Translations under genes and position numbers: made by a program
DNA from: Achromobacter spanius
Lineage (GTDB): Bacteria > Pseudomonadota > Gammaproteobacteria > Burkholderiales > Burkholderiaceae_B
Direction: 5' to 3'
NCBI RefSeq assembly: GCF_002812705.1
Contig: NZ_CP025030.1
Span: 682,001-746,000 of the forward strand
Length of the DNA: 64,000 bases
Part shown: in pieces, positions 51,845 to 59,625 of the stretch
How positions within the stretch are numbered: the stretch's first letter is position 1
Layout: each line of letters opens with the position of its first letter
Notes under the pieces: generated by a model
The model's input: only the letters and a program-made list of their open reading frames with translations
Told to the model about the DNA's origin: nothing
Database searches by the model: none

Positions 51845-54192
51845 TTGATGTCCAGTTGCGCCATGGCGGCGGCGCGTTCGAAGTTGGTTTCCAGTTGGCG
51901 CTTGCCCGCGAAATACTGGCTGGGCCAGGCGATGTCACGATAGCCCACGCGCGCGGCTTCGCGCAGCGTCCAGGAGGCGTCGGCCAAGTGGGGACGCGCC
52001 AGGGCGCACAGGTCGGCACGGCCCGACGCGATGATGCCGTTGGCGTGGTCGGCTTCGAAGATGGCACCCACCGCAATGGTGGGGATGCCCGCTTCGTTGC
52101 GCACGCGGTCGGCGAACGGAGTCTGGAACATGCGGCCGTAGACGGGCTTTTCTTCCTTGCTGACCTGGCCGGACGAGCAGTCGATCATGTCGGCGCCGGC
52201 GGCCTTGAAGTAGCGCGCGATGTCCACCGCGTCATCAGCGGTGATGCCGCCTTCGACCCAGTCGCTGGCGGAAATCCGCACCGACATGGGCTTGTCTTCG
52301 GGCCAGACGGCGCGCACGGCCTTGAACACTTCCAGCGGGAAGCGCAGGCGGTTTTCCAGGCTGCCGCCGTATTCGTCGTCACGGTGGTTGGTCAGGGGCG
52401 AGATGAAGCTGGACAGCAGGTAGCCGTGGGCGCAGTGCAGTTCCAGCCAGTCAAAACCGGCCTGCTCGGCGCGGCGGGCGGCGGCAACGAAGTTGTCGCG
52501 CGCGTCGTCCATGTCGGCGCGCGTCATGGCGCGCGGCGTTTGCGACACGCCTTCGATGTACGGCAAGGCGGACGCCGACAGCAGCGGCCAATTGCCTTCG
52601 GCCAGGGGGTGATCGATTTTCTGCCAGCCCAGCTGCGTGGAGCCCTTGCGGCCGGCATGGCCCAACTGCACGCCGATGCGGGCGTCGCTATTGCCGTGCA
52701 CAAAATCCACGATGCGGGTGAATGCCTGCGCCTGCTCGTCGTTCCACAAGCCCGGGCAGCCCGGGGTGATGCGGCCATCCGGCGACACGCAGGTCATTTC
52801 CACCATGACCAGGCCGGCGCCGCCCATGGCGCGCGCGCCCAGGTGCACCAGGTGGAAATCGCCCGGCACGCCGTCGGTGCAGGAATACATGGCCATGGGG
52901 GACACCAGAATGCGGTTCTTCAACCGTACGCCACGCACCTGGTACGGCGTCAGCATCGGGATGGCGGGACGCTGGCCGGACGCGGTGGGCGCGCCGGCGC
53001 GTTCGGCGATCCAGCGCTCAAAGCCTTCCAGCCAGGCCGGGTCGCGCAAGCGCAGGTTTTCGTGCGAGATGCGCTGCGAGCGGGTCAGCAGCGAGTAGGC
53101 GAATTGCTCGGGTTCCAGTTCGGCGTAGCGCTCGACGTTTTCGAACCACTCGGTGGAGTTGCGGGCGGCGTTCTGGATCTTCAGGACCTCGACGCTACGG
53201 ACTTCCTCGTAGTGCTTCAGGCCCGCTTCGACGCTGCCTTCGGCGCCGCTCAGGCAGCGCGCGAGTTCGATGGAATCTTCAAGCGCCAATTTGGTGCCGG
53301 AGCCGATGGAGAAGTGCGCGGTGTGCGCGGCATCGCCCATCAGCACGACGGGCACGCGGCGCTGGCCGCGCGCCGTGTCCAGTGTGTTCCAGTGCACCCA
53401 GGTGTTGCAGATGACGCGCGGGAAACGAATCCAGATGGCGGACCCGCGCAGGTGCGTGGCGTTGCTGATCAGCGCATTGCCGTCCAGCCAGGGCGCGAAC
53501 AGTTTTTCGCAGTAGGCAATGCCTTCTTCCTGGCTCATCTGCTCGATGCCGGCAGCCTGCCAGGTTTCCTCGGGCGTTTCCACGATGAAGGTGGACATGC
53601 CGTCTTCGTAGCGGTAGGCATGCGCCTGGAACCAGCCGTGTTCGGTCTGGACGAAGGCGAAGGTGAAGGCGTCGAACACCTTCTTGGTGCCCAGCCAGAC
53701 GAAGCGGCAGCGGCGCTGGTCGATGTCGGGGTGGAAGGTGTCGGCGTAGCGGGTGCGGACCTGGCTGTTGATGCCGTCGGACGCAATGACGAGATCGGCG
53801 TCGTATTCCCGGGCGATGGCCTGGTCGTCCTGGACGAAGTTCTCGAACACCAGCTTCACACCCACGTCTTCGCAACGCGCCTGCAAGATGTTCAAGAGCT
53901 TCTTGCGGCCGATGCCGATAAAGCCGTGGCCACTGCTGCGGATGCTGCGGCCCTTGAAGTGGATGTCGATGTCATCCCAATGGTTGAACGCGTCGCCAAT
54001 GGTCTGAGCGGAAACGGGGTCTGCCTCGCGCAGGTTCTGCATGGTGGCGTCGGAGAACACCACGCCCCATCCAAAAGTGTCATACGGACGATTGCGTTCG
54101 ATGACAGTGACGTCGTTGGCGGGGTTCTGCAGTTTCATGAGCAGACCGAAATACAGGCCGGCGGGACCGCCGCCGATGCAGACTATTTTCAT
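51841..54192 (-). CDS. Bifunctional FAD monooxygenase / OYE-family reductase acting on aryl-CoA (2-aminobenzoyl-CoA monooxygenase/reductase or salicylyl-CoA 5-hydroxylase type)
   Basis: 783 residues in two domains. 1-370: aromatic hydroxylase fold with the FAD loop [32 protein letters not shown] and the second FAD motif [27 protein letters not shown]. About 390-780: old-yellow-enzyme barrel ([65 protein letters not shown]). This is the layout of 2-aminobenzoyl-CoA monooxygenase/reductase of Azoarcus evansii, which hydroxylates and then reduces the ring without ring-cleaving dioxygenation. First gene of a seven-gene operon; the start is followed upstream by a direct-repeat motif. Confidence 0.9.
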   Translation of the reverse strand: MKIVCIGGGPAGLYFGLLMKLQNPANDVTVIERNRPYDTFGWGVVFSDATMQNLREADPVSAQTIGDAFNHWDDIDIHFKGRSIRSSGHGFIGIGRKKLLNILQARCEDVGVKLVFENFVQDDQAIAREYDADLVIASDGINSQVRTRYADTFHPDIDQRRCRFVWLGTKKVFDAFTFAFVQTEHGWFQAHAYRYEDGMSTFIVETPEETWQAAGIEQMSQEEGIAYCEKLFAPWLDGNALISNATHLRGSAIWIRFPRVICNTWVHWNTLDTARGQRRVPVVLMGDAAHTAHFSIGSGTKLALEDSIELARCLSGAEGSVEAGLKHYEEVRSVEVLKIQNAARNSTEWFENVERYAELEPEQFAYSLLTRSQRISHENLRLRDPAWLEGFERWIAERAGAPTASGQRPAIPMLTPYQVRGVRLKNRILVSPMAMYSCTDGVPGDFHLVHLGARAMGGAGLVMVEMTCVSPDGRITPGCPGLWNDEQAQAFTRIVDFVHGNSDARIGVQLGHAGRKGSTQLGWQKIDHPLAEGNWPLLSASALPYIEGVSQTPRAMTRADMDDARDNFVAAARRAEQAGFDWLELHCAHGYLLSSFISPLTNHRDDEYGGSLENRLRFPLEVFKAVRAVWPEDKPMSVRISASDWVEGGITADDAVDIARYFKAAGADMIDCSSGQVSKEEKPVYGRMFQTPFADRVRNEAGIPTIAVGAIFEADHANGIIASGRADLCALARPHLADASWTLREAARVGYRDIAWPSQYFAGKRQLETNFERAAAMAQLDIK

Positions 54193-54249
54193 TGCCGTAA
54201 CGCTCCGAGGTACGCGACAGTCGCTCGTTTATCGGGAGCGGGGCGCCGC

Positions 54250-54275
54250 GGATATTTAGGTCTGGATAGTTTAGG
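54250..54275 (-). repeat. Imperfect direct repeat upstream of the aryl-CoA operon
   Basis: GGATATTTAGG (54250-54260) and GGATAGTTTAGG (54264-54275), start-to-start 14 bp, in an AT-rich patch 58 bp upstream of the monooxygenase start. A candidate regulator site; no regulator gene adjoins this end of the operon. Confidence 0.4.
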
Positions 54276-54367
54276 CTTGAAATATATACCCGAAGTGAGG
54301 GGTTCGCAAATGGGGGAAAGCTATTAGGCGGGAATGAAATGGGGGACGCGGTGGTGGAGGGGGAAGA

Positions 54368-54433
54368 GATGGGTTACGTGCGCTGGGCGCCGGGGTTCGC
54401 GGGACGAACAATCGCGCACTTCACCCATCCTAC
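54368..54433 (-). repeat. 66-bp dispersed repeat, reverse orientation, left border of array
   Basis: Starts GATGGGTTACGTGCG and ends GCACTTCACCCATCCTAC. It abuts the first array unit so that CACCCATCCTAC / GTAGGATGGGTG form a 24-bp perfect palindrome (54422-54445). Confidence 0.85.
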
Positions 54434-55145
54434 GTAGGATGGGTGCGGCGCGCCCACATGAAGAGAAGAACAACACCCCCCATCGCGCAAACCCATCAGC
54501 AGCGCCCCGCCCCGAGACAACGTATGAACCGCGCCCACGTAGGATGGGTGTAGCGCGCGCAAATGAAGAGAAGAACAACACCCCCCATCGCGCAAACCCA
54601 TCAGCAGCGCCCCGCCCCAAGACAACGTATGAACCGCGGCCCCGTAGGATGGGTGTAGCGCGCGCAAATGAAGAGAAGAACAACACCCCCCATCGCGCAA
54701 ACCCATCAGCAGCGCCCCGCCCCAAGACAACGTATGAACCGCGGCCCCGTAGGATGGGTGTAGCGCGCGCAAATGAAGAGAAGAACAACACCCCCATCGC
54801 GCAAACCCATCAGCAGCGCCCCGCCCCAAGACAACGTATGAACCGCGGTCACGTAGGATGGGTGTAGCGCGCAAATGAAGAGAAGAACAACACCCCCCAT
54901 CGCGCAAACCCATCAGCAGCGCCCCGCCCCAAGACAACGTATGAACCGCGGCCCAGTAGGATGGGTGTAGCGCGCGCAAATGAAGAGAAGAACAACACCC
55001 CCCATCGCGCAAACCCATCAGCAGCGCCCCGCCCCGAGACAACGTATGAACCGCGGCCCAGTAGGATGGGTGTAGCGCGCGCACATGAAGAGAAGGACAA
55101 CACCTCCAGCGCGCGAACCCATCAGCAGCGCCCCGACCCAAGACA
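54434..55145 (+). repeat. Tandem array of seven 105-bp units built on the dispersed repeat
   Basis: Unit starts (GTAGGATGGGT) at 54434, 54539, 54644, 54749, 54853, 54956 and 55061; periods 105, 105, 105, 104, 103, 105. Each unit is a 62-64-bp core (GTAGGATGGGTGTAGCGCG to CGCAAACCCATC) plus a constant 41-bp spacer containing GACAACGTATGAACCGCG. Inner units are almost identical. This and its borders fill the 1041-bp gap 54193-55234; the frames open across it come from the 105-bp period and are not credible genes. Confidence 0.9.
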
Positions 55146-55158
55146 TCCCGTCGCCGGA

Positions 55159-55223
55159 GATGGGTTACGTGCGATCGGCTTCTGCGTTCGCGGGGCCGCC
55201 TTCGCGCACTTCATCCATCCTAC
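55159..55223 (-). repeat. 65-bp dispersed repeat, reverse orientation, right border of array
   Basis: Starts GATGGGTTACGTGCG and ends GCACTTCATCCATCCTAC. Same orientation as the left border copy, so the array of forward units is bracketed by two reverse copies. It ends 12 bp before the stop of the EAL-domain gene. Confidence 0.85.
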
Positions 55224-55234
55224 GAGACGTATAC

Positions 55235-57847
55235 CTACCTGCCCCGCAGCCACTCCTCCAATTCCTCCGCCGGCAACGGCGGCGAAAACAAGAACCCCTG
55301 TCCCGCCGCGCAGCCCTGCTCGATCAGGAACCTGCGCTGCTCTTCGTTCTCGACCCCTTCGGCCACTACCGGCAGGCTCAGGCTTTCTCCGATCCTGATG
55401 ACGGCGCTGGTAAGGGCCCGCGCCGCATCGTCGCTTTCCAGGCCCTGCACGAAACTGCGGTCCAGTTTCAACTCATCCACGATCAAGCGCCGCAAGTGCC
55501 CCAGGCTGGAATACCCCGTGCCGAAGTCATCCATCGACAGCCTTACCCCCAGCCGATGCAGCTCGGCAATGGTGCGCAGCGTACCGGCCGTGGCATCCAG
55601 CACCACGCCTTCGGTAATTTCCAGCATCAAATCCGCCGGCGCCAAGCCGAACTCGGCCAGGGTCGCCGCAATCATCCGTGGCAGGTTCAGGTTGTGGAAA
55701 TTGGTCGCCGACAGGTTCACCGACACCGACGGCACCCGCAGGCCGTTGTTGCGCCAGATAGCCAGTTGCGAACACGCCTCGCGCAGCGCCCAATCACCCA
55801 GGTCGCCGATCAGCCCGCATTCCTCGGCCAGCGGCACGAAGCGCACGGGCGAAATATCGCCCAGCGTGGGATGACGCCAGCGGGCCAGCGCCTCGACCCC
55901 ATACAGGCTGCCGTTCTTCAACCCCACCTGCGGCTGATAGTGCAAGCGCAGCGCCTTGGCTTCCAGCGCATCGCGCAGCGCGGCTTCCAGGGCCAGGCGT
56001 TCTTGCGCCTGGCGGTTCATTTCGGCGCTGAAGAACGAGATGCGGTTGCGGCCCGCCGTCTTGGCCTGGTACATGGCCATATCGGCGTGGCGCAGCAAGG
56101 TATCCATGTCGCGCCCGTTTTCCGGGAACACGCTGATGCCGATGCTGACCGACGGATTCAGCGTAATACCGCCCACCGTGAACGGCTGCGCCAGCGCCAC
56201 CAGCACATGTTCGGCGGCCGCGGTCAGGCGGCCGTGTTCGAAGTCCGGCATCAGCATCACGAACTCGTCGCCCGACAGGCGGCCCACGATGTCCGACGCG
56301 CGCGCCAGGCGGCGCAGACGTTGCGCCACATCGCGCAGCAACGCATCGCCCACCGGATGGCCCAGCGTGTCGTTGACCTGCTTGAAGCGGTCCAGATCCA
56401 GGAACAGCACCGCCACGCGCTTGCGTTCCGGTTCGGCGCGCGCGATGGCCTGCTCGGCTTGCGCCAGCAGCAGATTACGGTTCGGCAGGCCGGTCAGCTC
56501 GTCGTAGAACGCCAGTTGCCGGATGCGGGCGCGCGCTTCCTCGCGTTCCAGCGCCAGCGCGCACAGGTAGACGCACACGTCGACCAGGCGATGATGGAAA
56601 TCATCAGGCAGGCGGCGTTCGCGGAAATAGAACCCGAAGGTGCCGATCACCCTGCCATCGCTGGACTTGATGGGAGATGACCAGCACGCCTTGATGTCGT
56701 CCGGCAAGGGAAGATGGCGGTAATCGTCCCACAGCGGGTCAGTGGCGATGTCCGGCACGATGACCGGGCGGCCCAGAAAGGCCGACGTGCCGCAGGCGCC
56801 CACTTGCGGCCCGATCTTCACGCCGTCCAGCGCGTTTGAATAGGCCTCCGGCATGCTGGGTGCGGCCAGCGGCCGCAGATGGCCGGTATCGTCCACGCGC
56901 AAGACCGTGGCCGCCACTTCGGGCGCCAGGCGCTCGACCTCGCGGCACACCATGTTCATGACTTCAACCACCGAAGCCTCGTTGACCATGGCCTGCAACA
57001 CGCGCCGCTGCAATACCTCATGCACCTTGGTGGGCGTAATGTCGGTCAGCACGTCGACGATATTGACCAGCGTACCCCGGTCATCGAAGACGGAATTGGC
57101 CATGACCGACACCCACAGCGGCTTGCCGCAGCGGTCATAGACCAGCACGTCCTTGTGGAAGCCTTCGCGGCAGGCGATGCGGCGGTCCAGCTCTTCGCGG
57201 GTGCCGCCATCGGGGCGACCGCCGGCCAGCAACTCGCCCAGCTCCTGCTGTAGCGCGTCGCCGCGCGCAAAGCCCAGCATGCGTTGAAAACCATCGTTCA
57301 CGTAGACGATGCGGCCATCCGAGCCGGATACCGCGACCGCGTTGCCGGTTTCATTGATGCCCAGCAGCAGCAGGCGGATTTCTTCCTGGCGTTCGGCATC
57401 GGCGATGGATTTGCGCGACACGACCGACACGCGGGCGGTCAGGCCGTCGTCGCCCGGCAAGGGCAGATAGGTGGCTTCGATCCACAAACTACCGCCGTCT
57501 TTCATGCGGTAGCGGCAGGTACCCGAAAAGTGTTCGCCCCGACGCAGCCGGGCCCACACCTGCTCGCCGCTGGCGATGCCCTTGCCTTCGTCCACGCTGT
57601 CGCACAGCATGTCGTGGCGCAGCAGCAAGGCCTCGTCAAGGGTGTAGCCCACGGCCGCCAGGAAATTGGCATTGGCGTTAAGCAGCGCGCCGTCCGTATC
57701 GAAATCGAACAGCAACAGCGCCCGGTCCATCGACGCCAGATAATTGTCGGCATGCCACGCGGCGCCCTGGGGGCCCGCGCTTGAAACGCTTGCTTGAGTG
57801 TCAAGCATAAGGGGCTCCATACCGGAATACAGCGGTTCCGGTTTCAT
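55235..57847 (-). CDS. PAS-PAS-GAF-GGDEF-EAL cyclic-di-GMP signalling protein
   Basis: 870 residues with no clear membrane segment. Two PAS/PAC domains (about 35-165, 165-290), a GAF domain (about 300-440), GGDEF (about 455-615) and EAL (about 625-870). The GGDEF signature is SGDEF, with the inhibitory RxxD (RASD) five residues before it, so cyclase activity is uncertain. The EAL domain is complete: EALARW, NLSATNF, EITEG, DDFGTGYSS, KLDRSFV, AEGVE and the GQGF block. It is a probable phosphodiesterase. The ATG directly abuts the siaD stop (TGAATG), so it belongs to the sia operon. Confidence 0.92.
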   Translation of the reverse strand: MKPEPLYSGMEPLMLDTQASVSSAGPQGAAWHADNYLASMDRALLLFDFDTDGALLNANANFLAAVGYTLDEALLLRHDMLCDSVDEGKGIASGEQVWARLRRGEHFSGTCRYRMKDGGSLWIEATYLPLPGDDGLTARVSVVSRKSIADAERQEEIRLLLLGINETGNAVAVSGSDGRIVYVNDGFQRMLGFARGDALQQELGELLAGGRPDGGTREELDRRIACREGFHKDVLVYDRCGKPLWVSVMANSVFDDRGTLVNIVDVLTDITPTKVHEVLQRRVLQAMVNEASVVEVMNMVCREVERLAPEVAATVLRVDDTGHLRPLAAPSMPEAYSNALDGVKIGPQVGACGTSAFLGRPVIVPDIATDPLWDDYRHLPLPDDIKACWSSPIKSSDGRVIGTFGFYFRERRLPDDFHHRLVDVCVYLCALALEREEARARIRQLAFYDELTGLPNRNLLLAQAEQAIARAEPERKRVAVLFLDLDRFKQVNDTLGHPVGDALLRDVAQRLRRLARASDIVGRLSGDEFVMLMPDFEHGRLTAAAEHVLVALAQPFTVGGITLNPSVSIGISVFPENGRDMDTLLRHADMAMYQAKTAGRNRISFFSAEMNRQAQERLALEAALRDALEAKALRLHYQPQVGLKNGSLYGVEALARWRHPTLGDISPVRFVPLAEECGLIGDLGDWALREACSQLAIWRNNGLRVPSVSVNLSATNFHNLNLPRMIAATLAEFGLAPADLMLEITEGVVLDATAGTLRTIAELHRLGVRLSMDDFGTGYSSLGHLRRLIVDELKLDRSFVQGLESDDAARALTSAVIRIGESLSLPVVAEGVENEEQRRFLIEQGCAAGQGFLFSPPLPAEELEEWLRGR

Positions 57848-58648
57848 TCAGCGCTTAGGAAAACCAAGGGCGACGCGGTCGCGTCCGTCCTGCTTGGCCA
57901 GATACAGCGCCTGGTCCGCGCGGCTCAGCGTCTCCGAGAAGGTTTCTCCCAACTGGTGATGCGCCATGCCGATGCTTACCGTCAGCCTCAATACGTCGTT
58001 TTCGCCCGCCGCCACCGCCAGTCCGCGCACCGCGCCGACCAGCCGGTCCATGACGCCCTGGGCGGCTTCGGGTTGGGTGTTGGGCAGCATCACCAGGAAT
58101 TCCTCGCCGCCCCAACGGCCGCACATATCGTATTCACGCAGGCTTTCGCCCAGCACGCCCGCCAGTTCGACCAGGGCGCGGTCGCCCGTTTCGTGGCCGT
58201 AGCGGTCGTTGACCGCCTTGAAGTGATCCACGTCCAGCATGGCCACCACAAAGCTCTCTCCGCTGCGCGCGGCGCGCTCCACTTCCTTCTTGATCATGTC
58301 CATCAACGCGCGCCGGTTGAGCAGGCCGGTCAGCGGGTCGCGGCTGGACGTTTCCGCAAGCGCCGTGTTCAGGTCGCGCATCATGTTCTGGTAGTGATCG
58401 GATATGCGCGCAATGCGCGTCAAGCGCCGCAATTGGCGGTCGAACTGGTCGCATAGCCCCAGCTCTCGCTCGTGCGCCATGGACTGATAGGCGTCCGACA
58501 ACTGGGTCACGCGCTCGATCCGCGCCATCTGGTCCGCCGTATGCCGCCACAGCGCCTCCAGCGCTTCGCGCAGCGGGTGTCCGGCATGGGTGGGATCAGC
58601 CAGCAGTTCGGCGATGCGGCGATCCAGTTCGGCGGCGCCCGGCTTCAT
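57848..58648 (-). CDS. siaD: Diguanylate cyclase SiaD
   Basis: 266 residues from ATG 58648, overlapping the siaC stop by ATGA. The N-terminal half is helical (coiled-coil-like, about 15-105). The GGDEF domain has RWGGEEFLVM and an I-site RxxD (REYD) five residues before it, so it should make c-di-GMP with product inhibition. In Pseudomonas aeruginosa SiaD is activated by unphosphorylated SiaC binding to its helical part. Gene order and length match that system. Confidence 0.93.
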   Translation of the reverse strand: MKPGAAELDRRIAELLADPTHAGHPLREALEALWRHTADQMARIERVTQLSDAYQSMAHERELGLCDQFDRQLRRLTRIARISDHYQNMMRDLNTALAETSSRDPLTGLLNRRALMDMIKKEVERAARSGESFVVAMLDVDHFKAVNDRYGHETGDRALVELAGVLGESLREYDMCGRWGGEEFLVMLPNTQPEAAQGVMDRLVGAVRGLAVAAGENDVLRLTVSIGMAHHQLGETFSETLSRADQALYLAKQDGRDRVALGFPKR

Positions 58649-59022
58649 TCGCGGCCAACCACCGAGAACGGAAAGGTGCAGTCTTCCTTGAATTCCTCGG
58701 CCAATTCGCCGACGCGCTCGTTGCGCTTGTCGTAGAACCAGGTGACGCTGACCTCGCGGCCCTTGCAATGGGCGGCTTCGAGCAGGTCGAAGACGTCCAT
58801 GACGGACTTGATGCTGCTGGTATTGAGGTACAGCAGTTCCAGTTCCAGGTTCAGCGGGGCGGCCGTGTTCAGCAGATAGGCTTCGACCCATTCGATCACC
58901 GGACCGAACAGTTCAAAGGAATTCTCGGGATAGGAGTCGCCGCGCATCGCCAGCACGCCGGCGGCGGCGTCGGCGGTGATGGCGGGCGTGGACTGCGTCC
59001 CGGGAATGTTCAGGTCTTTCAT
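58645..59022 (-). CDS. siaC: SiaC, phospho-regulated partner of SiaD (DUF1987)
   Basis: 125 residues, STAS-like single domain. YLNTSSIKSVMDVFDLLEA places Thr68 exactly where P. aeruginosa SiaC is phosphorylated by SiaB and dephosphorylated by SiaA. The rest (DSYPENSFELFGPVIEWVEAYL) is family-typical. Located between siaB and siaD, overlapping siaD by 4 bp. Confidence 0.93.
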   Translation of the reverse strand: MKDLNIPGTQSTPAITADAAAGVLAMRGDSYPENSFELFGPVIEWVEAYLLNTAAPLNLELELLYLNTSSIKSVMDVFDLLEAAHCKGREVSVTWFYDKRNERVGELAEEFKEDCTFPFSVVGRE

Positions 59023-59062
59023 CAGATACTCCGAAAATGATTCTTTGATGCGCGCGGAGCCT

Positions 59063-59602
59063 TCAAATCACGACGCTCAGGCTGAAGAACGCCTTGCCTT
59101 CGTGCGCGGTGGGCGTCAGGCTGGCTTCCAGCGGAGCGCCGGCGCGCCGCGCGATATCGATCAAGCCCAAGCCCGCGCCCGAGGCCACGCCCTGGGCACG
59201 CGGCTTGTGCAGCTGTGTCTTGTATTCGGCCTTCAACGCCGCCTTGTCCAGCGCGGCAAGTTCGCGGATGCGGGCGACCAGCGCGTGGCCATCGTCGGAC
59301 TTGACCAGGTTGCCCGCCGACACCACGTAGCGGCTTTCGTCGCGGCGGCCGATGACGACCGTGGCGCTGGCCTCGGCATCGCCATTGGCGGCGGCGTACT
59401 GGCGGATGTTCTGGATCATTTCGATATAGACCGAAAAGACGTCCATGGCTTCCGCCGGGCGCGCATGTTCCGCATTCAGGTAATTCTTGAGCGCGTTGCC
59501 GATTTCTTCGATCAGGCTGCGGGAGATCGGCCCGTTAAAGCAGAGCAGGGTCCGGTTCTGGTTGAACCGTTCACCCAGCGCGTAGAGATCGGAGGCATTC
59601 AT
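59063..59602 (-). CDS. siaB: SiaB kinase
   Basis: 179 residues, GHKL-like kinase fold (DUF6272): the N-box-like VYIEMIQNIRQYA near 60-72 and the G-box-like ASGAGLGLIDIARRAG near 140-155 should bind ATP. In the known pathway SiaB phosphorylates SiaC and so shuts SiaD off. It lies 23 bp after siaA and 40 bp before siaC. Confidence 0.9.
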   Translation of the reverse strand: MNASDLYALGERFNQNRTLLCFNGPISRSLIEEIGNALKNYLNAEHARPAEAMDVFSVYIEMIQNIRQYAAANGDAEASATVVIGRRDESRYVVSAGNLVKSDDGHALVARIRELAALDKAALKAEYKTQLHKPRAQGVASGAGLGLIDIARRAGAPLEASLTPTAHEGKAFFSLSVVI

Positions 59603-59625
59603 AGGGGTTACCGCCCTGATAACGA

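Noticed and set aside
51856..54327. 823-codon plus-strand open frame opposite the bifunctional monooxygenase
   Set aside because: The minus-strand protein has FAD and OYE motifs along its full length; this frame is its complement.
54434..55145. CRISPR array
   Set aside because: Repeats are about 64 bp with a 41-bp intervening sequence that is itself conserved between units; CRISPR spacers would differ, and no cas genes are present.
54324..55398. Open frames on both strands across the repeat array, encoding 35-residue repeats
   Set aside because: The 105-bp unit is divisible by three, so any frame without a stop in one unit stays open in all. Frames are open on both strands at once, there is no ribosome-binding site and no resemblance to a known repeat protein.
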